Shown: in pieces, positions 54,608 through 62,292 of the stretch
How the letters are laid out: the number at the start of each line of letters is the position of its first letter
How positions within the stretch are numbered: the stretch's first letter is position 1
Origin: an uncultured Alphaproteobacteria bacterium
Lineage (GTDB): Bacteria; Pseudomonadota; Alphaproteobacteria; Rhodobacterales; Rhodobacteraceae
NCBI GenBank assembly: GCA_902596985.1
Contig: CACJWR010000002.1
Span: forward strand, 43,554-107,553
Length of the DNA stretch: 64,000 nt
Direction: 5' to 3'
Translations under genes and position numbers: made by a program
Notes under the pieces: generated by a model
What the model saw: only the letters and a program-made list of their open reading frames with translations
Told to the model about the DNA's origin: nothing
Databases searched by the model: none

Positions 54608-54895
54608 TTAACTTTCCAGGCCTCTTTTGTGATAAAGTTCATACTGTAACGAGGTTTTGCTTAAACGTTTTTTATCTCCACATGCTAAAATAATAACTCT
54701 TCCATTACGTGTTTTTGCATGTCTTTGCAGCTCAGCATCTAGTTTGTCATAGTTGTCACTTAAAAATTGATAACACGCATTTTGGCTAGTGAATTTTTTT
54801 TCGGGCCATTGTTTAAGTTCGTTCTCGTTACCGTTGCCTTGAGGATTAAAAAGAACAAGGTGAGCAAAGACTATCCAAGTTGTATGACTAACCAT
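54608..54895 (-). CDS. small two-cysteine protein, 95 residues (paralogue of 55796-56032)
   Basis: A hydrophobic N terminus (TTWIVFAHLVLF) is followed by a polar domain with FTSQNACYQFL and a second Cys in IILACGDKK. The spacing and residues match the 78-residue gene at 55796 (FKTQKDCKYYL, then ILYVDCTDK). The two define a small family, possibly exported with one disulphide. It overlaps the upstream gene by eight bases. Confidence 0.55.
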   Translation of the reverse strand: MVSHTTWIVFAHLVLFNPQGNGNENELKQWPEKKFTSQNACYQFLSDNYDKLDAELQRHAKTRNGRVIILACGDKKRLSKTSLQYELYHKRGLES

Positions 54896-55187
54896 TAAAC
54901 CGACCTTTCCTTGTTCTTTCTGAAAGCCAAAGAATAAAAAAAATCAGAATTAGGGCCGGCTGCAAAAGAATAAAAATCATTATGTTTAAGAGATTGTATC
55001 CTAAACCAGTAATATCTCCCCATAAATGTAAGAGGTCGACGCACCACCAAAATATCAAATCTACAGTTTTCATAAGGCTTATGCCGTTTGTCTCGAGAAG
55101 GGCATTAATATTTGCTTGAGCCATATCGACATTATTTGGGATGCTGTCAATTATGGATGGTTTATTAGTCGGTATTTGAACTTTCAT
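54888..55187 (-). CDS. small membrane protein with TGLGYNLLNI motif, 99 residues
   Basis: The C-terminal half (residues 50-92) matches the gene at 60833-61120 nearly residue for residue: W-G-x-x-TGLGYNLLNI, IFIxLQPxLILIFFxLW and a basic tail. One strong membrane helix is present after an amphipathic Trp-rich segment. The N-terminal 40 residues are polar and unlike the paralogue, which has a hydrophobic N terminus. Each copy leads a different downstream gene set. Confidence 0.6.
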   Translation of the reverse strand: MKVQIPTNKPSIIDSIPNNVDMAQANINALLETNGISLMKTVDLIFWWCVDLLHLWGDITGLGYNLLNIMIFILLQPALILIFFILWLSERTRKGRFNG

Positions 55188-55209
55188 CAGTGTTCCTCCT
55201 AAAAATTAT

Positions 55210-55497
55210 TTACTTACGAAATCTCATTCTTTTGTGAAAAACAGTCACAACCATTTCATCCCTTGCAATAACAACTACTCCCTCTATTAAAGCAGCTTTA
55301 GCAGGAGAAATAACTTTTTCTTTAATAAGCTTTCTTATCTTCCTGTGAGATACAAATTGTGAAATACAGCTTTGATTTGCATATTTATATTTGTCAGCAT
55401 ATGCCATGATAAAATTAACAGCCCAAGGCCTTATTCCTCTTTGCTGTGTTCTTCGAATTGCATGGTTCGAAAAATTATTTTCCAGTATAGCCTTCAT
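55210..55497 (-). CDS. DUF4258-like small protein
   Basis: This 95-residue protein begins with SNHAIRRTQQRGI and ends with VVVIARDEMVVTVFHKRMRF, the pattern of DUF4258-like proteins, which share the fold of some BrnT/RelE-type toxins. No antitoxin is recognised next to it. ATG 55497 is chosen because GGGAGG lies five to six bases upstream, a strong site. Whether it is a toxin, a regulator or an inactive relative is open. Confidence 0.5.
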   Translation of the reverse strand: MKAILENNFSNHAIRRTQQRGIRPWAVNFIMAYADKYKYANQSCISQFVSHRKIRKLIKEKVISPAKAALIEGVVVIARDEMVVTVFHKRMRFRK

Positions 55498-55596
55498 AAC
55501 AACCTCCCTCATTTTCTCGATAACTAATTAACCGAACGAATGTGGGAGAAATTTTATTGTGTTAATATAAAAAATAATTTCTGTTTTTTTTGAGAT

Positions 55597-55740
55597 TTAA
55601 TTCGACCAAAAGGACCAGCCATATATTGAATGCACTTTATAATAATAAATACAAAGCTCAATGTAGTATTCGAGCCATTCATCTAATCCCAGAAGAAATA
55701 TTATTGATGTTAAGATTGAAATATTAAAAGCTTTTATTAT
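55597..55740 (-). CDS. tiny GxEW-type membrane protein, 47 residues, possible AUA start
   Basis: An open frame in the 300-base gap encodes a hydrophobic peptide (SILTSIIFLLGLDEWLEYY) with the GxDEW signature of the 54197 and 56050 genes. There is no ATG, GTG or TTG in suitable position. GGAG lies seven bases before ATA 55738-55740, so an AUA start is suggested. The rest of the gap (55498-55596 and 55741-55795) holds no feature I can name. Confidence 0.4.
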   Translation of the reverse strand: MIKAFNISILTSIIFLLGLDEWLEYYIELCIYYYKVHSIYGWSFWSN

Positions 55741-55795
55741 CTCTTTGCTCCATTAAATTTTTTCAAAGATGTCGATTAAGAAATTAGACTTGTTC

Positions 55796-56032
55796 CTATA
55801 TACCTTCATTTAAATCTTCAAAGTTACTTTTGTCAGTGCAATCGACATATAAAATCGTACTCTTAGGGTAAAAGTCTTTCAGATGAATGTTCAATGTATC
55901 CATAACAAAGTCTTCGTGCCTTGAAAGATAGTACTTACAGTCTTTTTGTGTTTTAAACAGCGCGTTCTTAAATTCTAGGTTCATGGTTTGGCCCTGAATG
56001 AGAATGGACGCATATAAAATAATTAAATTCAT
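55796..56032 (-). CDS. small two-cysteine protein, 78 residues
   Basis: It is a paralogue of the 54608-54895 gene. A hydrophobic N terminus (NLIILYASILI) precedes FKTQKDCKYYLSRHEDFV and ILYVDCTDKS; the two cysteines may pair. A weak GAAGGAAG site lies upstream of ATG. It is 17 bases from the 34-residue gene upstream. Confidence 0.5.
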   Translation of the reverse strand: MNLIILYASILIQGQTMNLEFKNALFKTQKDCKYYLSRHEDFVMDTLNIHLKDFYPKSTILYVDCTDKSNFEDLNEGI

Positions 56033-56049
56033 TTACCGTAAACTTCCTT

Positions 56050-56154
56050 CTATTTGCATGAGAAAAAATTTAAATAACAGATGTGGTGCTTCTCATAAAA
56101 AGCCCACTCATAACCAGAAAATGCATATGCAACAGCGTATAACGTAATCCTCAT
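56050..56154 (-). CDS. tiny GxEW-type protein, 34 residues
   Basis: This frame was found by reading the gap. It encodes MRITLYAVAYAFSGYEWAFY and ends FFSCK. It shares FSGYEW and the following aromatic residues with the 54197 and 55597 peptides. AGGA lies five bases before ATG. It would be the first gene of the eight-gene minus-strand operon. The 201 bases upstream are the divergent region shared with the sigma factor. Confidence 0.4.
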   Translation of the reverse strand: MRITLYAVAYAFSGYEWAFYEKHHICYLNFFSCK

Positions 56155-56355
56155 TTAAGTCCTGTCTCCTTTTGATTACAAGCGCATCAATTAAGATAAC
56201 TTTGAAAGCTGTAAAATAACCTGCTGCTTAAACATTTTTTTATCCTTTAGACAGTACTTAACGAACGACACACCGGTTTTATTGCAGTTGTTTTAAAAAA
56301 AAGTTTGTCCTATTTTTTCTGAATATTTTGAAGAATTGATTCGTGGAAAAATAAA

Positions 56356-56916
56356 TTGAAACCTAATACCAACTGGCAAGTGTACGTTGAAGATCAGCTT
56401 AAAGAAGCGTATCAAAAACTGTTTGACAGAATATTTTTTCTTCAAAATAAAAATGGTTACAGAAATGAGAGTGAGGCGGAAGATATTGTTCACGATACAT
56501 GTATCCGTTGCATAGAGAAAATGGATCAGTTCGATGGACAGCACTTTCTTGCATGGGCCCGAAAAATTTTAGACCGAATTTACATAGATAAAGGACGGAG
56601 AAAAAAGAATTATGATGTTATTCTTACCGATATCAGAAATATGTCAGATGCCTATCTTAACGTTGATGTATCCGAGGAAGTGTATACCAATATCGCATAT
56701 GAGACATGTCTTAAAAAATTAAGTGATAAACAGTATCAAGTTTTTTATCTGCAAATTAACGGGCGAGATGATAAGTCAGGAAAACCGATGACTACCGAGA
56801 GAATGAGTAATATTCTTGGTATGCCTCTGGGAACTCTTCTCCCCCTGCTTGCCAGAGCGAAAAAGTCATTCTCAAAATGCCTTTACAGGCAGTTGCAGAC
56901 CAACAATGAGGAATAG
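56356..56916 (+). CDS. ECF-like RNA polymerase sigma factor
   Basis: This 186-residue sigma-70 family protein has a region 2 with EAEDIVHDTCIRCIEKMDQF and FLAWARKILDRIYIDKGRR, and a region 4 with LSDKQYQVFYLQI and MSNILGMPLGTLLPLLARAK. It should direct RNA polymerase to a dedicated promoter. The only in-frame start is TTG 56356, with a weak GGA upstream; weak initiation may keep levels low. The next gene begins five bases later and looks like its membrane anti-sigma factor. Confidence 0.8.
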   Translation: MKPNTNWQVYVEDQLKEAYQKLFDRIFFLQNKNGYRNESEAEDIVHDTCIRCIEKMDQFDGQHFLAWARKILDRIYIDKGRRKKNYDVILTDIRNMSDAYLNVDVSEEVYTNIAYETCLKKLSDKQYQVFYLQINGRDDKSGKPMTTERMSNILGMPLGTLLPLLARAKKSFSKCLYRQLQTNNEE

Positions 56917-56921
56917 GCAGT

Positions 56922-58235
56922 ATGAAGTTTACAGATGAACAGGTAATGCGATATGTCGATGGAGAGGCCGGCTTAGAGCTTAAGACCAAAATAATGAAGG
57001 CACTGGAAAAGAAAGACAAGGAATTAGAAGAACAAGTTTTTAGATTTCAGCTGGCCAATACGGTGATGCTTAAACACAGCAAGGAAAAAAAGGAGATGCC
57101 TGAACTTTTCTATGCGAAGCTCAGAAGAAAGCGTTTAGAAAAGGAAGGTAGTTTGGCCAAAAGTTCACTCTCTGCCTATAGTTTTAAAAATTTTGGCCAG
57201 TTAGCTTTTGCTGCATCAATTGCCGCTTTCGGACTTTTATTTGCTTATCAGTCGCAGCAGACAAACAATGAAAATTTAGCTAGAGAATTTTATTCATCAT
57301 TTAAAGCAGATAACCGATCGGATGACTTTCTAGAAACCATTAAATTAGCCAATGTTAACGATTTCATAGAAAAATCTACTAAAATGAAGGGTGTTGTAAA
57401 AGGTACGGGTAACCCTAGAACACTATCGAATAAAATTGATGGCGACTTAGATATAACTGTATATCTTCAAAAGGGTTTTTCATACAGGCTTGAGAATGGT
57501 GACTTTGCTGTTATTGGGTCGGAACTTGGAATAGATTTACAGGGCCTAAACTCTGGTTTAGTAACCTTAATATACCAGGACTCAACCGGAGAAAAGCAAG
57601 TCCTTTTGGACAGGAAACCTATTAAAAAGGGTGAAAGAAAATCACTGGGAATGTATGAAATAGTTGGTCCAAGAGGACTCGATTATATTCAGTATATTTA
57701 TTCTTCCGACGATGGCAGTACTGAGGTTCAGTCTGATATAATTAAGTTCACAATTCTTGAAAATGGTGCGAATTTTATGGGAGATGCTGCAAAAGACTTT
57801 ATGTCCGTTCCAGCTTCATTATTTTCAAGAACAGTAGAGGTCCAGCTCGGTGATAAAATTATAGATGAGTCAGTACTTTCTTTTGCAGAAGATGTACCTG
57901 ATAGTAATGAAGAAATCAAAAAGGCAGATACATCAATTTGGCAGAAAGATGGTAAATTCTATATAGATGTAAACGATAATGGCTATGCAAATATTATATC
58001 CTATCAAAACAGTGATAATGACGGCTGGAATATATCAATAGATAGAAACAGCAACAGAGTTATTGATGGCTTTGGTCTGGTATCAGTAGACCAGAATGGT
58101 AAATACTCCTTCCGATGGCTTCTAGATGAAAACGAGGATGGCGTCGTCGACAGGGTCGCCATTGATAATAATGGTGACTGGAAGACCGATAAAGCATATC
58201 CTCTTTACCCAAAGGGATCGTCATTTAGTTTTTAG
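56922..58235 (+). CDS. membrane anti-sigma-like protein with EF-hand-like C terminus
   Basis: These 437 residues have three parts. Residues 1-80 start MKFTDEQVMRYVDGEAG, like cytoplasmic anti-sigma domains. One membrane helix lies at about 91-109 (FGQLAFAASIAAFGLLFAYQ). A large outer part follows, with a beta-rich middle and a final 90 residues rich in Ca-loop-like D-x-N/D-x-D/N sequences (DVNDNGYAN, DNDGWNISIDRNSN, DENEDGVVD, DNNGDWKTD). It probably holds the upstream sigma factor and senses an outside signal, perhaps calcium or a surface change. The 3' end overlaps the convergent Sel1-caspase gene by 11 bases. Confidence 0.6.
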   Translation: MKFTDEQVMRYVDGEAGLELKTKIMKALEKKDKELEEQVFRFQLANTVMLKHSKEKKEMPELFYAKLRRKRLEKEGSLAKSSLSAYSFKNFGQLAFAASIAAFGLLFAYQSQQTNNENLAREFYSSFKADNRSDDFLETIKLANVNDFIEKSTKMKGVVKGTGNPRTLSNKIDGDLDITVYLQKGFSYRLENGDFAVIGSELGIDLQGLNSGLVTLIYQDSTGEKQVLLDRKPIKKGERKSLGMYEIVGPRGLDYIQYIYSSDDGSTEVQSDIIKFTILENGANFMGDAAKDFMSVPASLFSRTVEVQLGDKIIDESVLSFAEDVPDSNEEIKKADTSIWQKDGKFYIDVNDNGYANIISYQNSDNDGWNISIDRNSNRVIDGFGLVSVDQNGKYSFRWLLDENEDGVVDRVAIDNNGDWKTDKAYPLYPKGSSFSF

Positions 58236-60843
58236 TTCTTACGAAAATGAACTCACCTCCCTGACTTTCAGCATTTCGAATTTGTCTGTATATGGGACTT
58301 TGCAGACTGTTTAGCTCAACACCGTTTTTTATGCCTTGATCAAAAAGCTGCATGGCAGTCATGGGCTCCGCAACGCTTTCAAGAGCAAGAAGGAAATGCT
58401 TTACAAAAAGTGAGTTTTCTCCCTTTGCTGCATCAAATATCGGTTCATCTCCTCCAGCAGTCATAACCCATCTTGATTTCAGTTGACTTTTTTGTTCGAG
58501 AAGTTCTCTTTGAACTGTTTTAACCTCATCTTTCACCCTTAGTCGTTTCTCAGCAAATAGACCCGAAAAACATGAGTCTATAACAAGCAAAATATGTTTG
58601 GCATCGGATGCGCTAATCTCATCGAGAATTGTATTATTTGAAATCCATGTATATTTCTTTTCGGGGTGTGCGTCCACGGGCAGCCAATATCCTCTATTTA
58701 TCTTCTCATCTTTTTCCCCATGTCCGGAATAAAAAATCAGCAGATTATCACTGTCCGTAAGTTTCTCTCTGTAACTGTATAAAGTATCTAAAATATCCGT
58801 TCTGGATCGATTTATAAGCACCTCTGTTTTAAAATTAAATTTTGTTTTCAGGATTTTTTCTACAGCTCTTGCGTCTACGGAGCCCGTATTTAACTTTTCT
58901 AAATTTTGATAATCATCATTACCGATTATAAGAGCGTGATAATTGCCGAAATCTATACCCCGTCCATACTCTGGCTTTGGGTCAGACTTTGAAGTGTTTG
59001 TAGAGGCTAATACTTCAACAAGAAACGATGCCTCTGCAACCCCAAGTGATACAGCTTTCTCCGCATTAAGAAGCGCTAATCCAGGGTTTTTTGAGGTTCC
59101 CTCCCCTTTAAAATATGCCTGTGACAGCATGAAGAAGGCCCGTCCGTCATTCTGATCAGCTGCTTTCAGAAGCCACTCGAATGCTGTTGTTGGGTTTTTT
59201 TTAACTCCAATACCCTTTTTATAAAACGCTGCCAATTCTCGCTGTGCGGTAGCCAAACCCTTTTCTGCAGATTTCTGCATCAGATCAAAAGCCTTTTCCT
59301 CGTTTTTTGAAAAATGAACGCCTGAAGCATGCATTGTTGCAAGATAATACTCAGCAACTGCGTCGCCTCTTAATGCACTTTCCTTAAACCATTTAACCGC
59401 ATCAACGGTATTTCTTATTACGCCCTGCCCTTTCATGTAGGCTAGTGCGAGATTAGTCATGGCATCACTATAATCCTGATTGGCTGACTTTATGAACCAG
59501 TCAAAAGCCTGTTGGGTATCGCGCACAACTCCTTTACCATCCCTTAAAAACTCTCCTGCCCTGTTCTGCGCAATTTCGTTTCCACCCTCTGCCGACTGAA
59601 GGAACCAATTATACGCCTGCGCATCATTTTTCTCTATACCTGCTCCGGAACTGTAGGCTAAGCCCAGTTCGAGCTGAGCACCTGTACTTCTCTGATCTGC
59701 TGCAAGTCTCATCCACTTTAAAGATTTTTTCAGGTCCTGCTCTACACCTTTTCCCTCTTTAAAAGCCAACCCGGTGAAATACTGACCGTCCATATTTCCT
59801 GCTTCTGCTCCCTTTTTGAACCAGAAGAAGGATTTATCGAAATTTCTCTCAACCAAGTTTCCGCTCAAATAAATCTTTCCAAGCATGACGCAACTGTCAC
59901 CATACCCCTCAAGGGCCGCCTGCTTAAATAATGTAACAGCCATTTTTCTGTTTTGACGGATGCCTTCTCCCTCAAAATGAGCAACTGCGAGCAAATGTTT
60001 TGCTGGCACATTTCCCTGATCAGATGAAAGCTTCAACCATCTTACTGCTTCTCTTGTATCTGATGGAATGCCTAAGCCATGATATAAAGCTTCCCCAACT
60101 TTATACTGGCCAACGGCATTTCCCTCTTTTGCTGCTGCCAAAAAACTTCTAAAAGCTGAGATTAGATTTTTTTCAACTCCAGTGCCGTTGATAAAGGCGT
60201 TTCCATTTCTTAAGAGTCGCTGATGCTCAAGACTTTGCATGGCCCGCGCATACCAGACTTCCGCTTCTGCTTTACTTTTCTCTACTTCTGTCCCAGAAAG
60301 ATACGCGTCTCCAAGTCTCATTTGTGAATATGGGTCGTTAGCCTTTGCACCCAGTTTGAGCCATTTTAGAGCTTCCTTCATATTGCCGAGACCATCTGTA
60401 TTCTCAAGATAAATCTGTGCTAAGCTCGCGTATGCGAGAGGGTTTCCATTTTCTGCTGCCATTTTGTACCAAATGATAGATTCGTTTATATCTTTTTGTG
60501 TTCCTAGGCCTCTTCGTATTGCATCAGCAAGGAGTACCTGCGCATCAGAATTTCCAGCAGACGCAGCCAAACGAAACCACTTAATAGCCGCTTCAGTGTT
60601 TTTCCTGACACCGTTTTTTCCCTCATAATATATTAGCGCCAACTCCAACTGGCTTTTTGGAACCCCAGCGTCTGCTGACCTTTTAAGTTTTACAAAATCC
60701 TGTTCCTCGGCAGCATATATAGCATAGCCAAAGCACATTGTACTTAAAGCCATGATAAGAACGGTTAATCCTCGGCTGCATTTTACCCAAGCTAAAGTTT
60801 GTACCGCATTGAATAGACTTAAGATTTTAAAATTAATAACCAT
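58225..60843 (-). CDS. exported Sel1-repeat protein with C-terminal caspase domain
   Basis: This protein has about 872 residues. An N-terminal hydrophobic segment (GLTVLIMALSTMCFGYAIYA) acts as signal peptide or anchor. About 15 Sel1 repeats of 36 residues follow (for example AAIKWFRLAASAGNSDAQ), to residue 630 or so. The last 220 residues are a caspase-like domain: YHALIIGNDDYQNL, the His in IFYSGHGEKDE (about 708), GYWLPVDA, and Cys in LVIDSCFSG (about 758), so the dyad is intact. ATG 60843 overlaps the upstream stop; a TTG at 60870 is possible. Substrate unknown. The periplasmic location implied by the signal segment is unusual for a bacterial caspase and needs care. Confidence 0.85.
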   Translation of the reverse strand: MVINFKILSLFNAVQTLAWVKCSRGLTVLIMALSTMCFGYAIYAAEEQDFVKLKRSADAGVPKSQLELALIYYEGKNGVRKNTEAAIKWFRLAASAGNSDAQVLLADAIRRGLGTQKDINESIIWYKMAAENGNPLAYASLAQIYLENTDGLGNMKEALKWLKLGAKANDPYSQMRLGDAYLSGTEVEKSKAEAEVWYARAMQSLEHQRLLRNGNAFINGTGVEKNLISAFRSFLAAAKEGNAVGQYKVGEALYHGLGIPSDTREAVRWLKLSSDQGNVPAKHLLAVAHFEGEGIRQNRKMAVTLFKQAALEGYGDSCVMLGKIYLSGNLVERNFDKSFFWFKKGAEAGNMDGQYFTGLAFKEGKGVEQDLKKSLKWMRLAADQRSTGAQLELGLAYSSGAGIEKNDAQAYNWFLQSAEGGNEIAQNRAGEFLRDGKGVVRDTQQAFDWFIKSANQDYSDAMTNLALAYMKGQGVIRNTVDAVKWFKESALRGDAVAEYYLATMHASGVHFSKNEEKAFDLMQKSAEKGLATAQRELAAFYKKGIGVKKNPTTAFEWLLKAADQNDGRAFFMLSQAYFKGEGTSKNPGLALLNAEKAVSLGVAEASFLVEVLASTNTSKSDPKPEYGRGIDFGNYHALIIGNDDYQNLEKLNTGSVDARAVEKILKTKFNFKTEVLINRSRTDILDTLYSYREKLTDSDNLLIFYSGHGEKDEKINRGYWLPVDAHPEKKYTWISNNTILDEISASDAKHILLVIDSCFSGLFAEKRLRVKDEVKTVQRELLEQKSQLKSRWVMTAGGDEPIFDAAKGENSLFVKHFLLALESVAEPMTAMQLFDQGIKNGVELNSLQSPIYRQIRNAESQGGEFIFVRTKN

Positions 60844-61120
60844 TTCGTCTTTTTCTCTTTGATACCTCAATTCTCCAAAGAACGAAGAAAATTAAAATAA
60901 GTAGCGGCTGAAGAATTATAAATATAATAATGTTTAAAAGATTGTAGCCAAGACCTGTCCATCTTCCCCAATCTTGCAGTATCTTCACACAAGCCCAAAA
61001 AAGCCAATCCACATCCTTTTGAAATTCCTTTGCTGATCCCCAGTCAAAATAAACATATGAGCCATACGTCATACACGATGAAAAAATTAACAATATCACA
61101 GTATATCGAATAGATGTCAT
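60833..61120 (-). CDS. small membrane protein with TGLGYNLLNI motif, paralogue of 54888-55187
   Basis: These 95 residues form an N-terminal hydrophobic segment (YTVILLIFSSCMTYGSYVYF), a Trp-rich stretch and the shared WGRWTGLGYNLLNIIIF helix with a Lys/Arg tail. Its stop overlaps the caspase-protein start by 11 bases, so the two are co-translated. GGAG lies six bases before ATG 61120. It may anchor or regulate the caspase protein. Confidence 0.6.
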   Translation of the reverse strand: MTSIRYTVILLIFSSCMTYGSYVYFDWGSAKEFQKDVDWLFWACVKILQDWGRWTGLGYNLLNIIIFIILQPLLILIFFVLWRIEVSKRKRRNGY

Positions 61121-61138
61121 TTCTGACTCCATATGGTT

Positions 61139-61267
61139 TTATTGTTCAAATAACCAGCCCCTTGTCGCCGGATCATTTTCTAAAAACCACTTACAGAAAA
61201 CCTCAAAAGCTTTCCCATCATTTCCTTCTCTCTGGATACCTTTTATGAACTGTCTAAACCCGGCCAT
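61139..61267 (-). pseudogene. N-terminal fragment resembling a helicase/restriction enzyme
   Basis: A 42-residue frame (MAGFRQFIKGIQREGNDGKA, then FEVFCKWFLENDPATRGWLF) matches the start of large restriction endonuclease/helicase proteins of the type ISP kind, in which GxxFExxxKWFLxxDP precedes a VWLWxxWP motif. Here the frame stops after WLFEQ. It is probably the leftover of a replaced defence gene, immediately upstream of the paralogous membrane protein. It may also be a small protein derived from one. Confidence 0.4.
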
Positions 61268-61344
61268 AATTTTATTTTATAAGCTGAGATAAATATTTCA
61301 ATTCTATTGGCTCCTAAGAACAAAACAATAGATATTCACTCATA

Positions 61345-61360
61345 CCCTAGGGGTACCCCT
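61345..61360. other. overlapping palindromes in G+C-rich spot
   Basis: CCCTAGGG (61345-61352) and AGGGGTACCCCT (61349-61360) are perfect overlapping inverted repeats in A+T-rich DNA. A further GGGACCCC lies at about 61372. The 189-base gap around them (61268-61456) contains no gene. An operator or recombination site is possible. Confidence 0.35.
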
Positions 61361-61456
61361 CTTTAGTATTTGGGACCCCGCATATTATCTATTGATATTA
61401 AAATGCAGCGGCAAATACGTTATTGGCCATTTTGTCAGCCAATGAATGAACTAGAG

Positions 61457-61669
61457 TTAAGGATTATACCCATTGACCAAGGCTAAGCCAACAATAATAA
61501 AAATATGAATCATCACATATTTTTGGCTATCAGTTAGACGATAAATTGTTCTTGTCATCACGGCTTCAACTATCTTGTCTATAACTTTAAATAAAAATGT
61601 AAAAATTTGATAAATGAGACTGAGAAATCTGTACAGTTCATAAATAAAAATATAAATCTGCCTAATCAT
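61457..61669 (-). CDS. small membrane protein with IVEAxMxRTIYRL module
   Basis: This 70-residue, aromatic-rich N-terminal helix (MIRQIYIFIYELYRFL) is followed by KIVEAVMTRTIYRLTDSQK and a final membrane helix (YVMIHIFIIVGLALVN). The last 45 residues match the C terminus of the MORN protein at 62293-62868. Likely a free-standing copy of that membrane module. No clear ribosome-binding site. Confidence 0.5.
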   Translation of the reverse strand: MIRQIYIFIYELYRFLSLIYQIFTFLFKVIDKIVEAVMTRTIYRLTDSQKYVMIHIFIIVGLALVNGYNP

Positions 61670-61682
61670 ATTAAGTTAGTAA

Positions 61683-62189
61683 TTAATAATTAATTGATCG
61701 TTTATAAGCTTCCTCAATTATATCACTTCTTCTAGCAACCTCAGTGCATAATCTATCAGAAGAAGGTTTGATACCCACTCTACCTAAATCCAGTCTATCT
61801 GAATCCCAGCAAGTTTGAACAGTTATATCTGCATCAATCAATCCATCTGAATGATACTTACAGGCTTCAATTAGTAACTCTTTTTCTTTTTCATCAATAT
61901 CAAGCCACTCATAATATATGCTATTTACATATTCAGCAGCTCTTCTTCCATGCTCTAAATCGTAGTCGTCATTATCTCTCTGGCAATCGTGTATAAGGGC
62001 AAATAACTCAACAACGTTCAGGTTTGCACCTGTCTCCTTAGCCAACATCCTTCCATTATAAAGCACACGCATCCAATGGTCTTCGCCGTGTATGGTTGAG
62101 CTACCCAAAGGAAATTGTTTCAACAAATGGTCCAATAACTCTTGGCTAAGAACTTTTGATGCATCGGCATTTAGTTTGAATAAACTCAT
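61683..62189 (-). CDS. HD-domain-like phosphohydrolase
   Basis: This 168-residue helical protein has the pattern H34 (STIHGEDHWMRVL), H67-D68 (FALIHDCQRD) and H80 (DLEHGRRAAEY), then KYHSDGLIDAD, matching the metal site of HD phosphohydrolases. Related proteins act on nucleotides or signalling molecules; the substrate is unknown. It lies between the two membrane-module genes, 13 bases from the smaller one. Confidence 0.65.
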   Translation of the reverse strand: MSLFKLNADASKVLSQELLDHLLKQFPLGSSTIHGEDHWMRVLYNGRMLAKETGANLNVVELFALIHDCQRDNDDYDLEHGRRAAEYVNSIYYEWLDIDEKEKELLIEACKYHSDGLIDADITVQTCWDSDRLDLGRVGIKPSSDRLCTEVARRSDIIEEAYKRSINY

Positions 62190-62292
62190 TATTTACACCA
62201 GTTTTTCTTATTTTCGGAGAATATAGCTCGTCCTTAGTGTATGTTGGTTCGCTCATTTTTGATCCATAATGTTGCATAAAATCAATAATTAG

